64,000 nucleotides of DNA from Methylobacterium sp. PvR107. Lineage in GTDB: Bacteria; Pseudomonadota; Alphaproteobacteria; Rhizobiales; Beijerinckiaceae. Positions 1-9,637 of this stretch are shown one piece after another. The stretch is taken from contig NZ_JAFIBW010000001.1 in NCBI RefSeq assembly GCF_017833295.1, forward strand, positions 5,704,001 to 5,768,000, written 5' to 3'. Below the pieces are notes generated by a model. It made no database searches. It was not told the origin of the DNA and worked only from the letters and a program-made list of their open reading frames with translations. How positions within the stretch are numbered: the stretch's first letter is position 1; every line of letters starts with the position of its first letter. Both the position numbers and the translations under genes were made by a program.

Positions 1-1
1 C

Positions 2-373
2 CTGCTGTCGCTGCGCCATAACCTGCGCATCCGGCTGAAGGTGCAGACCGACGAGGTGACGCCCGTCCCGTCGGTGATCGAGGTGTTTCCCGCCGCCAAC
101 TGGTACGAGCGCGAAACCTACGACCTCTACGGGATCCTGTTCTCGGGCCATCCCGACCTGCGCCGCCTGCTCACCGATTACGGCTTCGAGGGGCATCCCC
201 TGCGCAAGGATTTCCCGCTCACCGGCTTCGTCGAGGTCCGCTACGACCAGGACGAGGCGCGGGTCGTGTACGAGCCGGTGAAGCTGACGCAGGAATTCCG
301 GAACTTCGATTTCCTCTCGCCCTGGGAAGGCACGGATTACGTGCTGCCGGGCGACGAGAAGAAGTCGGCCTGA
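2..373 (+). CDS. nuoC: NADH-quinone oxidoreductase subunit C, 3' part
   Basis: This is the C-terminal part of the 30-kDa subunit of respiratory complex I, in the peripheral arm that carries electrons from NADH to quinone. The reading frame is open from base 2, so the gene begins outside the window; an internal GTG at 41 is not the start. The family signature is visible around residues 35-60 ([13 protein letters not shown], then [10 protein letters not shown] further on). It ends in TGA and is followed 15 bases later by nuoD. It is the first visible member of a nuoC-to-nuoN operon. Confidence 0.95.
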   Translation: MLSLRHNLRIRLKVQTDEVTPVPSVIEVFPAANWYERETYDLYGILFSGHPDLRRLLTDYGFEGHPLRKDFPLTGFVEVRYDQDEARVVYEPVKLTQEFRNFDFLSPWEGTDYVLPGDEKKSA

Positions 374-388
374 GAACGGAGCCGGCCG

Positions 389-1579
389 ATGACCGAACAC
401 AACATCCGAAACTTCGCGATCAACTTCGGCCCGCAGCACCCGGCGGCGCACGGCGTGCTGCGCCTCGTGCTGGAACTCGACGGCGAGGTGGTCGAGCGCG
501 TCGACCCGCATATCGGGCTGCTCCACCGCGGCACCGAGAAGCTGATCGAGTACAAGACCTACTTGCAGGCGACGCCCTATTTCGACCGGCTCGACTACGT
601 GTCGCCGATGAACCAGGAGCACGCCTTCTGCCTGGCGATCGAGAAGCTCGCCGGGATCGAGGTGCCGCGCCGGGCCAAGCTGATCCGCACGCTCTACTGT
701 GAGATCGGCCGGCTGCTGTCGCACCTGCTCAACGTCACCACGCAGGCGATGGATGTCGGCGCCCTCACGCCCCCGCTCTGGGGCTTCGAGGAGCGCGAGA
801 AGCTGATGATCTTCTACGAGCGGGCCTCCGGCGCCCGGCTCCACGCCAATTACTTCCGGCCCGGCGGCGTTCACCAGGACCTGCCGCCGAAGCTGATCGA
901 CGACATCGATGCGTTCTGCGACCCGTTCCTGCAGGTCGTCCAGGATCTCGATGACCTCGTCATGGCCAACCGGATCTTCAAGCAGCGCAACGTCGACATC
1001 GGCATCGTGTCGGTGGACGAGGCGATGCAGTGGGGCTTCTCGGGCGTGATGGTCCGCGGCTCCGGCATTCCGTGGGACCTGCGCAAGGCGCAGCCCTACG
1101 AGTGCTACGAGGAGATGGAGTTCGACATCCCCGTGGGGAAGAACGGCGACACCTACGATCGCCAGGTGATCCGCATGGAGGAGATGCGCCAGTCGGTGCG
1201 CATCATGAAGCAGTGCGTCGCCAAGCTGCGCGAGCCCGCCGGCCAGGGGCCGATCGCTTCCGTCGACGGCAAGTTCGCGCCGCCGCCGCGCCGGGAGATG
1301 AAGCGCTCGATGGAGGCGCTCATCCACCACTTCAAGCTCTACACCGAGGGCTTTCACGTGCCCGAGGGCGAGGTGTACGCGGCGGTCGAGGCGCCGAAGG
1401 GCGAGTTCGGCGTGTACCTGGTGTCCGACGGGACCAACAAGCCGTATCGCTGCAAGATCCGCGCGCCGGGCTTCGCGCATCTGCAGGCGATGGACTGGAT
1501 GTGCCGCGGGCACCTCTTAGCCGACGTGTCCTGCGTGCTCGGCACGCTCGACATCGTGTTCGGCGAAGTGGATCGGTAA
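389..1579 (+). CDS. nuoD: NADH-quinone oxidoreductase subunit D
   Basis: NuoD is the 49-kDa subunit of complex I and lines the quinone-reduction site with NuoB. The 396-residue length is usual for alphaproteobacteria, where C and D are separate genes. The N-terminus carries [13 protein letters not shown] and [11 protein letters not shown], both diagnostic, and the C-terminus [20 protein letters not shown] is typical. The ATG is preceded by a purine-rich stretch (ACGGAG). It sits between nuoC and nuoE in the operon with short gaps. Confidence 0.98.
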   Translation: MTEHNIRNFAINFGPQHPAAHGVLRLVLELDGEVVERVDPHIGLLHRGTEKLIEYKTYLQATPYFDRLDYVSPMNQEHAFCLAIEKLAGIEVPRRAKLIRTLYCEIGRLLSHLLNVTTQAMDVGALTPPLWGFEEREKLMIFYERASGARLHANYFRPGGVHQDLPPKLIDDIDAFCDPFLQVVQDLDDLVMANRIFKQRNVDIGIVSVDEAMQWGFSGVMVRGSGIPWDLRKAQPYECYEEMEFDIPVGKNGDTYDRQVIRMEEMRQSVRIMKQCVAKLREPAGQGPIASVDGKFAPPPRREMKRSMEALIHHFKLYTEGFHVPEGEVYAAVEAPKGEFGVYLVSDGTNKPYRCKIRAPGFAHLQAMDWMCRGHLLADVSCVLGTLDIVFGEVDR

Positions 1580-1589
1580 GACAAAAGCG

Positions 1590-2966
1590 ATGGCAAACCG
1601 CAGACTCGCCCCCGCCTCGGAGCAGCCCCAGAGCTTCGCGTTCTCGCCCGAGAACGCCGAATGGGCGAAGACCCAGATCGCCAAGTACCCGGAAGGCCGG
1701 CAGGCCTCCGCGGTGATCCCGCTCCTGTGGAAGGCGCAGGAGCAGAACGGCGGCTGGCTGCCGCGGGCGGCCATCGAGGCGGTGGCGGCCGAGCTCGGCA
1801 TGCCGAACATCCGCGTGCTCGAAGTGGCGACCTTCTACACGATGTTCGCTCTGGAGCCGGTCGGGCGCTTCTGGATCCAGGTCTGCGGCACGGTACCGTG
1901 CGATTCCTGCGGCGCGCGGGGGCTCAAGGAGATGCTCCAGACGCGGCTCGGCGCTCCCGGTCACGTCTCCCCGGACGGTAATTTCTCCTGGCTCGAGGTC
2001 GAATGCCTGGGCGCCTGCTGCAACGCCCCGATGGTGCAGATCAACCAGGATTACTACGAGGACCTGACGCCCGAGTCCCTCGGCCAGCTGATGGACGACC
2101 TCGCCGCCGGCCGGCCCGTGAAGATCGGCTCGCAGACCGGTCGGGTCTCGTCCGAGCCGCTCGGCGGTGCCGACACGCTGACCGACCCGACCCTGTTCGA
2201 CGGCTCGCGCGTCGGCGCGTGGCGCAAGCGCTTCGAGGAGGCCGGCAGGGCCGAGGATCCGGCCGCCAAGACACCGGCCGCCAAGACGGGCGAAGCGGCC
2301 GCCAGCACGCAGCAGGCCGCCGAGAACCCGAAGCCGGCCCGGCCCGATGCCGGCCGCCCGGTGGGGCGCATGGTCACCGACGCGCCGGCCCAGCGCGCCG
2401 CCGCCGGTGAGACGCCGGTCAAGTCCGAGGATCGCGCCGACGCGGCCGAGCGCGGCCGCTCCACCGCCAAGCACGGCGCCGCCCGCCCGGGCGACGCGGA
2501 CGTGCTCGACTCGCCGGCCAAGCGCGTCGCCGAGGGCGAGCCCGCCGCCGGCGAGCAGGGCCACCAGGACGTGCCGGCGCGGGACGCCGTCCCGCAGCAG
2601 CCCGAGGCCTCCGGGGCCAGCGAGGGCGAGGTCGCCGCCGAGGCCGAGGAGGCCCGCGTCGCCGGCGCGCTTGCGGCTCTGCCGAAGGACGCGAGCCCCG
2701 AGCAGAAGGCCGACGCGGTCGGCAAGCGCCCCGCCGGGCTGGACGCGGCGCGCGCCGGCCAACCGGACGACCTGACCCGCATCCGGGGCATCGGCCCGGG
2801 CAACAGCCAGCGCCTGAACGGGCTCGGCATCTTTCATTTCGACCAGATCGCCGCCTGGTCCCGCGACGAGATCACCTGGGTCGGCACCTACCTCGCGTTC
2901 CCGGGTCGCATCGACCGGGAGGATTGGGTGGGGCAAGCCAAGACCCTGTCGGGCACCGGAGCGTGA
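1590..2966 (+). CDS. nuoE: NADH-quinone oxidoreductase subunit E with long C-terminal extension
   Basis: NuoE is the 24-kDa thioredoxin-like subunit that binds the N1a [2Fe-2S] cluster next to NuoF. Cluster ligands are visible as C99 and C104 (CGTVPC) and C139 and C143 (ECLGAC). The protein has 458 residues, while the core domain ends near residue 190. The extra part is an Ala/Pro/Glu-rich, probably disordered linker (about 215-393) followed by a compact domain at 394-458 starting DLTRIRGIGPGN, which looks like a helix-hairpin-helix fold. Similar extensions are known in other alphaproteobacterial NuoE proteins; their role is not established. Confidence 0.97.
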   Translation: MANRRLAPASEQPQSFAFSPENAEWAKTQIAKYPEGRQASAVIPLLWKAQEQNGGWLPRAAIEAVAAELGMPNIRVLEVATFYTMFALEPVGRFWIQVCGTVPCDSCGARGLKEMLQTRLGAPGHVSPDGNFSWLEVECLGACCNAPMVQINQDYYEDLTPESLGQLMDDLAAGRPVKIGSQTGRVSSEPLGGADTLTDPTLFDGSRVGAWRKRFEEAGRAEDPAAKTPAAKTGEAAASTQQAAENPKPARPDAGRPVGRMVTDAPAQRAAAGETPVKSEDRADAAERGRSTAKHGAARPGDADVLDSPAKRVAEGEPAAGEQGHQDVPARDAVPQQPEASGASEGEVAAEAEEARVAGALAALPKDASPEQKADAVGKRPAGLDAARAGQPDDLTRIRGIGPGNSQRLNGLGIFHFDQIAAWSRDEITWVGTYLAFPGRIDREDWVGQAKTLSGTGA

Positions 2967-2971
2967 CCGCC

Positions 2972-3205
2972 ATGGCCGCGGTGTCGAACGCCCTGATCTA
3001 CGACGTGCTTAAAGCGATGCCGGCACGTCTCGGCAATATCGAAGAGGGTGTGGGCGAAGTGCGCGGCAAGGTGCGGGCGCTTCGGACGACCGTCCATGGC
3101 GTGCAGGGCGATCTGCACAATCTCGACGAGGCGTATAGCGCACGCGATGATCGCGCCGGGCGCATCGAACGCCGCCTCGACATCGTCGACACTCCGGTCA
3201 GCTGA
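2972..3205 (+). CDS. small coiled-coil protein inside the nuo operon
   Basis: A 77-residue frame lies between nuoE (gap 5 bases) and nuoF (gap 12 bases), on the same strand. I chose the ATG at 2972; an upstream start in the same frame would overlap nuoE. The product is largely charged helix with hydrophobic residues at heptad-like spacing and ends in RIERRLD. The same ending occurs in the second small frame between nuoF and nuoG, so the two look like diverged copies. No known complex I subunit matches. Function unknown; it may be an operon-carried accessory factor or a passenger. Confidence 0.6.
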   Translation: MAAVSNALIYDVLKAMPARLGNIEEGVGEVRGKVRALRTTVHGVQGDLHNLDEAYSARDDRAGRIERRLDIVDTPVS

Positions 3206-3217
3206 GGGACGCAGCAC

Positions 3218-4519
3218 ATGCTGTCGGATCAGGATCGCATCTTCACCAACCTCTACGGGTTGCACTCGCCCGGCCTTGACGCCGCCAAGAAGCGCGGCGC
3301 CTGGGACGGGACCAAGTTCCTGCTGGAGCAGGGCCGCGACTGGATCATCGAGGAGATGAAGGCCTCGGGCCTGCGCGGACGCGGCGGTGCGGGCTTCCCG
3401 ACCGGCCTCAAGTGGTCGTTCATGCCCAAGAAGTCCGACGGGCGTCCGCACTACCTCGTGGTCAACGCCGACGAGTCGGAGCCTGGCACCTGCAAGGACC
3501 GGGAGATCATGCGGCACGATCCGCATCTCCTGATCGAGGGCTGCATGCTGGCCTGCTTCGCGATGAACGCGCATGCCTGCTACGTCTACATCCGCGGCGA
3601 GTACGTCGCCGAGAAGCATGCGCTCCAGAAGGCGGTGGACGAGGCCTACGCGGCCCGCCTCGTCGGCCAGTCGAACGTCCACGACTACCCCTTCGACATC
3701 TACGTCCACCACGGCGCCGGCGCCTATATCTGCGGCGAGGAGACAGCGCTGATCGAGAGCCTCGAGGGCAAGAAGGGGATGCCGCGGCTGAAGCCGCCGT
3801 TCCCGGCCAATATGGGCCTCTACGGCTGCCCGACGACGGTGAACAACGTCGAGTCGATCGCGGTCGCCGGCACGATCCTGCGCCGGGGCGGCGCGTGGTT
3901 CGCCGGCCTCGGCGGCAAGAACAACACCGGCACCAAGCTCTTCTGCGTCTCCGGCCACGTCAACAAGCCGTGCAACGTCGAGGAGGAGATGGGCATCACC
4001 TTCCGCGAACTCATCGACCGCCATTGCGGCGGCATGCGCGGTGGCTGGGACAACCTCCTGTGCTCGATCCCGGGCGGCTCCTCGGTGCCGCTGGTGCCGG
4101 CCGAGCAGATCGTCGACGCAAAGATGGACTTCGACACCCTGCGCAACCTCGGCTCGGGCCTGGGCACCGCGGCGGTGATCGTGCTCGACAAGTCCACCGA
4201 CATCGTCGCGGCGATCACCCGCATCTCGTACTTCTACAAGCACGAGTCGTGCGGCCAGTGCACGCCCTGCCGCGAGGGCACGGGCTGGATGTGGCGGGTG
4301 ATGCAGCGCATGACCGAGGGCCGTGCGCAGAAGCGCGAGATCGACATGCTGTTCGAGGTCACCAAGCAGATCGAGGGTCACACGATCTGCGCGCTGGGCG
4401 ACGCTGCGGCCTGGCCGATCCAGGGCCTGATCAAGCATTTCCGCCCCGAGATCGAGAAGCGCATCGACCGCTACACCGCCAACCCGCACAGCGAGCCTGT
4501 GCCGATGGCCGCCGAGTAG
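3218..4519 (+). CDS. nuoF: NADH-quinone oxidoreductase subunit F
   Basis: NuoF is the 51-kDa flavoprotein that oxidises NADH at the tip of complex I. Residues around 50-60 show the glycine-rich [10 protein letters not shown] loop for nucleotide and FMN, followed by [13 protein letters not shown] and [19 protein letters not shown]. The N3 [4Fe-4S] ligands are visible as C345, C348, C351 (ESCGQCTPC) and C391. At 433 residues it has the normal length. It lies between two small coiled-coil frames in the operon. Confidence 0.98.
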   Translation: MLSDQDRIFTNLYGLHSPGLDAAKKRGAWDGTKFLLEQGRDWIIEEMKASGLRGRGGAGFPTGLKWSFMPKKSDGRPHYLVVNADESEPGTCKDREIMRHDPHLLIEGCMLACFAMNAHACYVYIRGEYVAEKHALQKAVDEAYAARLVGQSNVHDYPFDIYVHHGAGAYICGEETALIESLEGKKGMPRLKPPFPANMGLYGCPTTVNNVESIAVAGTILRRGGAWFAGLGGKNNTGTKLFCVSGHVNKPCNVEEEMGITFRELIDRHCGGMRGGWDNLLCSIPGGSSVPLVPAEQIVDAKMDFDTLRNLGSGLGTAAVIVLDKSTDIVAAITRISYFYKHESCGQCTPCREGTGWMWRVMQRMTEGRAQKREIDMLFEVTKQIEGHTICALGDAAAWPIQGLIKHFRPEIEKRIDRYTANPHSEPVPMAAE

Positions 4520-4523
4520 TCCG

Positions 4524-4733
4524 ATGACGAGCCAGCCTGACGACCTGATGCTCGTGTACCTGCGGCGGATCGACGGGAAGGTCGATCGCCTCGGCGACGA
4601 TGTCCGTGAATTGAACGGCCGCGTGACCGCGGTCGGAGAGAATCTGGCTGGCGTCCACCGGCGGATCGACAGGGTCGAGCTTCGCATCGAGCGAATCGAG
4701 CGTCGCCTCGATCCCGCCGGCGCCCCGCACTGA
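4524..4733 (+). CDS. second small coiled-coil protein inside the nuo operon
   Basis: A 69-residue frame starts 4 bases after the nuoF stop and ends 10 bases before nuoG. The sequence is an almost continuous amphipathic helix with heptad spacing (LRRIDGKVDRLGDDVRELNG, then VHRRIDRVELRIERIERRLD). Its end matches the end of the 77-residue protein between nuoE and nuoF. The tight packing suggests it is translated with its neighbours. It is not a standard complex I subunit and no function can be given. Confidence 0.65.
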   Translation: MTSQPDDLMLVYLRRIDGKVDRLGDDVRELNGRVTAVGENLAGVHRRIDRVELRIERIERRLDPAGAPH

Positions 4734-4743
4734 GATTGCACCG

Positions 4744-6825
4744 ATGACAAAAATCCTCGTCGACGGCACCGAGGTCGACGTCCCCGCCGATTACACGCTG
4801 CTTCAGGCCTGCGAGGCTGCGGGGGCCGAGATCCCGCGTTTCTGCTTCCACGAGCGCCTGTCGATCGCCGGCAATTGCCGCATGTGCCTCGTCGAGCTGA
4901 AGGGCGCGCCGAAGCCGGTGGCCTCCTGCGCCTACGCGGTGAAGGATTGCCGCCCCGGCCCGAACGGCGAGCCGCCGGAGGTGCTGACGCGCTCGCAGGG
5001 CACCAAGAAGGCCCGCGAGGGGGTGATGGAGTTCCTCCTCATCAACCACCCCCTCGACTGCCCGATCTGCGACCAGGGCGGCCATTGCGACCTGCAGGAC
5101 CAGGCCATGGCCTACGGGGTCGATTCGACCCGCTACCAGGAGAACAAGCGCGCGGTCGAAGAGAAGCATATCGGCCCGCTGGTGCGGACCGCGATGAACC
5201 GCTGCATCCACTGCACCCGCTGCGTCCGCTTCCTCGCCGAGGTGGCGGGCGTGCCCGACCTCGGCGCCATCGGGCGCGGCGAGGACATGGAGATCACCAG
5301 CTACCTCGAGCAGTCGATGGCCTCGGAGCTCCAGGGCAACGTCGCCGACCTCTGCCCGGTAGGCGCCCTGGTGCATCGGCCACAGAGCTACAACGTCCGG
5401 CCGTGGGAGCTGAACAAGACCGAGTCGGTCGACGTGATGGACGCGGTCGGCTCGTCGATCCGGATCGACACCCGCGGCCGCGAGGTGATGCAGATCGAGC
5501 CGCGGATCAGCGAGGAGATCAACGAGGAGTGGATCTCCGACAAGACCCGCTACCACATCGACGGGCTGCGGATGCAGCGCCTCGACCGGCCCTACCTGCG
5601 CGAGAACGGCCGGCTGCGGCCTGCCTCCTGGGGTGAGGCGTTCCAGGCCATCGCCGCGAAAGTGAAGGGCGTGGATCCGAAGCGGATCGGCGCGGTCGTC
5701 GGCGACCTCGCGGGCGTCGAGGAGATCTTCGCGCTGCGCGAGCTGATCAAGAGCCTCGGCTCGCCGAACCTCGACTGCCGCCAGACCGATGCCGGCCTCG
5801 ACCCGGCGCTGGGCCGCGCCTCCTACATCTTCAACCCGACCATCCCGGGCATCGAGGCCGCGGACGCGATCCTGATCGTCGGCGCCAACCCGCGCACCGA
5901 GGCCTCGCTGCTGAACGTCCGCATCCGGAAGCGCTGGCGCATGGCGCCGCTGGCGGTGGGCGTCATCGGCGAGCCGGTCGACCTGACCTATCCGAGCCAC
6001 TACATCGGCGCCGGTCCTGACTCGCTCGCGGCGTTGGCGAGGGGCGAGCACAGCTTCCTCGACGTGCTCAAGGAGGCGAAGGCGCCGCTCGTCATCGTCG
6101 GCGCCAACGCCGAGCCAAGCGTCCTGGCCGCGGCGGCATCGCTGGCCAAGTCGATCGGCGCGGTCTCGGGCGAGGGGAACGGCTTCGGCGTGCTGCACAC
6201 GGCCGCCGCCCGCGTCGGCGCGCTCGATCTCGGCTTCGTGCCGGGGGAGGGCGGCCTGACCTTCGCGCAGATGCTGGAGCCGGGGGCACTCGACGTCCTG
6301 TTCAACCTCGGCGCCGACGAGCGCGACGTCGCCCCGGGCGCCTTCGTGGTCTACCAGGGCAGCCACGGCGACCGCGGCGCCTCCCGCGCCGACGTGATCC
6401 TGCCGGGAGCCGCCTACAGCGAGAAGTCGGCGACCTGGGTGAACACGGAAGGCCGGGTCCAGATGGGCAACCGCGCCGCCTTCCCGCCGGGCGACGCCCG
6501 CGAGGACTGGGCGATCCTGCGGGCCCTGTCGGACGTGCTGGGCAAGCGCCTGCCGTTCGACTCGCTGACCGCGCTCCGTCGGGCGCTCTACGCCGCCCAC
6601 CCGCATCTCGCGGCGGTCGGCGCCGTAGAGCCCGGTACCGTGACCGAGGCGGTCGATCGTCTTGCCGGGCGCGGCGGCTCCGCGACCGGGCCTGCCTTCG
6701 CGTCGCCGGTCACCGACTTCTATCTTACCAACCCGATCGCCCGCGCCTCGCGCATCCTCGCGGAGTGCTCGCGCCTCGCCCGGGAGCGCGCCGCTGAGGC
6801 GCGACCCCTCGCGGCGGCCGAGTAG
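4744..6825 (+). CDS. nuoG: NADH-quinone oxidoreductase subunit G
   Basis: NuoG is the 75-kDa iron-sulfur subunit of complex I, related to molybdopterin oxidoreductases. The ligands of three clusters can be read: N1b [2Fe-2S] C34, C45, C48, C62; N5 H102, C106, C109, C115; N4 C154, C157, C160 and C204. The molybdopterin-like domain follows from about residue 220 and has no sign of a cofactor role. The length of 693 residues is typical. The gene follows a small coiled-coil frame and precedes nuoH. Confidence 0.98.
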   Translation: MTKILVDGTEVDVPADYTLLQACEAAGAEIPRFCFHERLSIAGNCRMCLVELKGAPKPVASCAYAVKDCRPGPNGEPPEVLTRSQGTKKAREGVMEFLLINHPLDCPICDQGGHCDLQDQAMAYGVDSTRYQENKRAVEEKHIGPLVRTAMNRCIHCTRCVRFLAEVAGVPDLGAIGRGEDMEITSYLEQSMASELQGNVADLCPVGALVHRPQSYNVRPWELNKTESVDVMDAVGSSIRIDTRGREVMQIEPRISEEINEEWISDKTRYHIDGLRMQRLDRPYLRENGRLRPASWGEAFQAIAAKVKGVDPKRIGAVVGDLAGVEEIFALRELIKSLGSPNLDCRQTDAGLDPALGRASYIFNPTIPGIEAADAILIVGANPRTEASLLNVRIRKRWRMAPLAVGVIGEPVDLTYPSHYIGAGPDSLAALARGEHSFLDVLKEAKAPLVIVGANAEPSVLAAAASLAKSIGAVSGEGNGFGVLHTAAARVGALDLGFVPGEGGLTFAQMLEPGALDVLFNLGADERDVAPGAFVVYQGSHGDRGASRADVILPGAAYSEKSATWVNTEGRVQMGNRAAFPPGDAREDWAILRALSDVLGKRLPFDSLTALRRALYAAHPHLAAVGAVEPGTVTEAVDRLAGRGGSATGPAFASPVTDFYLTNPIARASRILAECSRLARERAAEARPLAAAE

Positions 6826-6838
6826 GAGCTCAAGACCG

Positions 6839-7861
6839 ATGACGTCGCTCGAAATCCTCGGGACCGTGCTCCTGATCGTGCTGAAGAGCTTCGTGCTGCT
6901 CTCGGCGCTGCTCGTGTTCATCGCCTACGCGCTGCTCGCCGACCGTAAGATCTGGGCGGCGGTGCAGCTCCGGCGCGGCCCGAACGTGGTCGGGCCGTTC
7001 GGCCTGTTCCAGTCCTTCGCCGATCTGATCAAGTTCGCGATCAAGGAGCCGGTGATCCCGGCGGGCGCCAACAAGGCGATCTACCTGCTGGCGCCGCTGG
7101 TCTTCGCCATGCTCGCCCTGTCGAGCTGGGCGGTGATCCCGCTCGCCGACGGCTGGGCGATCGCCGACATCAACGTCGGCATCACCTACATCTTCGCGAT
7201 CTCGTCGCTCGGCGTGTACGGCGTCATCATGGGCGGCTGGGCCTCGAACTCGAAATACGCCTTCCTCGGCGCCCTGCGCTCGGCGGCCCAGATGATCTCC
7301 TACGAGGTGTCCCTCGGCTTCGTGATCATCTGCGTGCTGCTCTGCGCCGGCTCGCTCAACCTCTCGCGCATCGTGATGGCGCAGGACACCAGCCTGGGCC
7401 TGTTCGGCTGGTACTGGCTGTGGCTGTTCCCGATGTTCGTGGTGTTCTTCGTCTCGGCGCTCGCCGAGACCAACCGCCCGCCCTTCGACCTGCCTGAGGC
7501 CGAATCGGAACTCGTGGCCGGCTACATGGTCGAGTATTCGTCGACCCCGTACCTGCTGTTCATGCTCGGCGAGTACGTCGCCATCATGAGCATGTGCGCG
7601 CTGGGGACCATCCTGTTCCTGGGCGGCTGGCTGTCCCCGATCCCGTTCGCGCCCTTCACCTGGGTGCCGGGCGTGATCTGGTTCACCCTGAAGGCCAGCT
7701 TCCTGTTCTTCCTGTTCGCCATGGTGAAGTCGATCGTGCCGCGCTACCGCTACGATCAGCTCATGCGCCTCGGCTGGAAGGTGTTTCTGCCTATTTCGCT
7801 CGTCTCGGTGGTGGTCGTGGCCTTCGTGTTGAAGCTCACCGGCCTGGCCCCGGGCGCCTGA
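6839..7861 (+). CDS. nuoH: NADH-quinone oxidoreductase subunit H
   Basis: NuoH is the membrane subunit that connects the quinone site to the proton-pumping arm. The protein has 340 residues and about eight hydrophobic segments, with the family motifs [15 protein letters not shown] near residue 32 and [20 protein letters not shown] near 210. The frame is open upstream, but the ATG at 6839 gives the family N-terminus and has AGGAG at 6824-6828. It is 13 bases after the nuoG stop. Confidence 0.97.
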   Translation: MTSLEILGTVLLIVLKSFVLLSALLVFIAYALLADRKIWAAVQLRRGPNVVGPFGLFQSFADLIKFAIKEPVIPAGANKAIYLLAPLVFAMLALSSWAVIPLADGWAIADINVGITYIFAISSLGVYGVIMGGWASNSKYAFLGALRSAAQMISYEVSLGFVIICVLLCAGSLNLSRIVMAQDTSLGLFGWYWLWLFPMFVVFFVSALAETNRPPFDLPEAESELVAGYMVEYSSTPYLLFMLGEYVAIMSMCALGTILFLGGWLSPIPFAPFTWVPGVIWFTLKASFLFFLFAMVKSIVPRYRYDQLMRLGWKVFLPISLVSVVVVAFVLKLTGLAPGA

Positions 7862-7884
7862 CGCTTGAAACCGGAGATCGTGGC

Positions 7885-8373
7885 ATGAAGCTCGATCAGA
7901 TCGCCAAGAGCCTTCTCCTGAAGGAGTTCGTGTCCGGGATGATCCTCGGCATGCGCTACTTCTTCAAGCCGAAGGCTACGATCAACTATCCCTTCGAGAT
8001 GGGCCATCGCGGGCCGCGCTTCCGGGGCGAGCATGCCCTGCGCCGCTATCCCAACGGCGAGGAGCGCTGCATCGCCTGCAAGCTCTGCGAGGCGATCTGC
8101 CCGGCGCAGGCCATCACCATCGAGGCCGGTCCGCGCCGCAACGACGGCACCCGGCGCACGACGCGCTACGACATCGACATGGTGAAGTGCATTTATTGCG
8201 GCATGTGCCAGGAGGCCTGCCCGGTGGACGCCATCGTCGAGGGGCCGAACTTCGAGTTCTCGGTCGAGACCCGGGAGGAGTTGCTCTACGACAAGCAGAA
8301 GCTCCTGCTGAACGGCGACCGCTGGGAGCGCGAGATCGCCCGCAACATCGCGATGGACGCGCCCTATCGCTGA
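7885..8373 (+). CDS. nuoI: NADH-quinone oxidoreductase subunit I
   Basis: NuoI is the TYKY-type ferredoxin subunit carrying the N6a and N6b [4Fe-4S] clusters that hand electrons to N2. Both CxxCxxCxxxCP motifs are present at C62/C65/C68/C72 and C102/C105/C108/C112. The 162-residue length is normal. The ATG at 7885 is preceded by CCGGAGATCGTGGC, with GGAG as ribosome binding site. A 222-base gap with a large palindrome follows before nuoJ. Confidence 0.98.
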   Translation: MKLDQIAKSLLLKEFVSGMILGMRYFFKPKATINYPFEMGHRGPRFRGEHALRRYPNGEERCIACKLCEAICPAQAITIEAGPRRNDGTRRTTRYDIDMVKCIYCGMCQEACPVDAIVEGPNFEFSVETREELLYDKQKLLLNGDRWEREIARNIAMDAPYR

Positions 8374-8428
8374 CGCATCATTCCGTGCTCCGGTCGCCGG
8401 CGCTCGGGAGAAGATGACGCGAAAACAA

Positions 8429-8479
8429 GGCTCTAGAGCATCGCCCCGGTTCCCGGTTCCGGTGCGATGCTCTAGAGCC
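8429..8479. repeat. 51-bp palindrome between nuoI and nuoJ
   Basis: Arms 8429-8449 and 8459-8479 are inverted copies matching at 20 of 21 positions around a 9-base loop (8450-8458). The outer 15 bases are a perfect inverted repeat containing TCTAGAGCATCG. It is the only sizeable non-coding interruption in the operon. As RNA it would form a very stable hairpin without a U-tract, so it is more likely a REP-type mobile repeat or an mRNA-processing or stability element than a terminator. I saw no second copy in the window. Confidence 0.85.
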
Positions 8480-8595
8480 ATGCCGGGGGCGCTGTTGTGC
8501 CCCCGTCGACCGGGTTCTATAGACGGGCCGCCCGCCGCGGACCGTCTCCACGCACGGCAGAAGGGGCCGCTCCGGCGGCCGATCCCGATCAGCGC

Positions 8596-9216
8596 ATGAC
8601 CGCAGCAGCCGCCTTCTTCTATCTGTTCGCGAGCATTACGGTCGCGTCGGGCTTCATGGTGATCGCCGCGCGCAATCCCGTCGCCTCGGTGCTGTTCCTG
8701 ATCCTCGCCTTCGTGAACGCCGCGGGACTCTTCGTCCTGATGGGCGCCGAGTTCCTGGCGATGATCCTGGTGGTCGTCTACGTGGGCGCGGTCGCAGTCC
8801 TGTTCCTGTTCGTGGTGATGATGCTCGATGTCGACTTCGCCGAGCTGCGCCAGGGCTTCCAGCAATACCTGCCGGTCGGCGCCCTGATCGGCGCGATCTT
8901 CCTGGTCGAGCTGCTGCTCGTGGTGGGTTCCTGGAGCATCGATCCGGGCCTCGTCCAGGCCCCGCTCGGCAATGTCGCGGCCGCTGAGAACCTGACCAAC
9001 GCGCAGGCCCTGGGCCGGGTGATCTACACCGACTACGCCTACTTCTTCCAGCTTGCCGGCCTGATCCTGCTGGTCGCCATGATCGGCGCGATCGTGCTGA
9101 CCTTGCGCGACCGGCCGGGTGTCAAGCGCCAGAATATTTCGGTCCAGAACGCCCGCACCCAGGCCATGGCGGTGGAGACCCGCAAGGTCCCCTCGCGCCA
9201 GGGTGTCGAGGTCTGA
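8596..9216 (+). CDS. nuoJ: NADH-quinone oxidoreductase subunit J
   Basis: NuoJ is a small membrane subunit of complex I. The 206-residue protein has five hydrophobic segments and the conserved [28 protein letters not shown] region (third membrane helix, which carries the pi-bulge in the family). The frame is open further upstream, but the ATG at 8596 gives the family N-terminus. The C-terminal 35 residues are hydrophilic. nuoK follows 34 bases later. Confidence 0.96.
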   Translation: MTAAAAFFYLFASITVASGFMVIAARNPVASVLFLILAFVNAAGLFVLMGAEFLAMILVVVYVGAVAVLFLFVVMMLDVDFAELRQGFQQYLPVGALIGAIFLVELLLVVGSWSIDPGLVQAPLGNVAAAENLTNAQALGRVIYTDYAYFFQLAGLILLVAMIGAIVLTLRDRPGVKRQNISVQNARTQAMAVETRKVPSRQGVEV

Positions 9217-9250
9217 TGCGAGGTCCGATGATCGCCAGGAGATTCGAACG

Positions 9251-9556
9251 ATGATCGGCCTGAGCCACTACCTCACCGTCGCGGCGATCCTGTTCACGCT
9301 CGGCGTGCTCGGCATCTTCATCAACCGCAAGAACATCATCGTCATCCTGATGTCGGTCGAGCTGATCCTGCTCTCGGTCAACATCAATCTCGTCGCCTTC
9401 TCGACACAGCTGAATGACATCACCGGACAGGTCTTCGCCCTGTTCGTGCTGACGGTCGCGGCCGCCGAGTCGGCGATCGGCCTCGCCATCCTGGTGGTAT
9501 TCTTCCGCAACCGCGGCTCCATCGCGGTGGAAGACGTGAGCATGATGAAGGGCTAG
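9251..9556 (+). CDS. nuoK: NADH-quinone oxidoreductase subunit K
   Basis: NuoK is the MrpC-like membrane subunit with two buried glutamates in the proton channel. The 101-residue product has three membrane helices; [10 protein letters not shown] contains one conserved Glu and [11 protein letters not shown] the other. Start and length match the family exactly. The gap to nuoL is 81 bases. Confidence 0.97.
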   Translation: MIGLSHYLTVAAILFTLGVLGIFINRKNIIVILMSVELILLSVNINLVAFSTQLNDITGQVFALFVLTVAAAESAIGLAILVVFFRNRGSIAVEDVSMMKG

Positions 9557-9637
9557 GGCCTCCTTCCCCGCCGCCCCGATTCACATCCGGACGCCGCCGC
9601 ATCGCGGCCGGCCCGGAGGACGGACTGCAAGAGAGCG

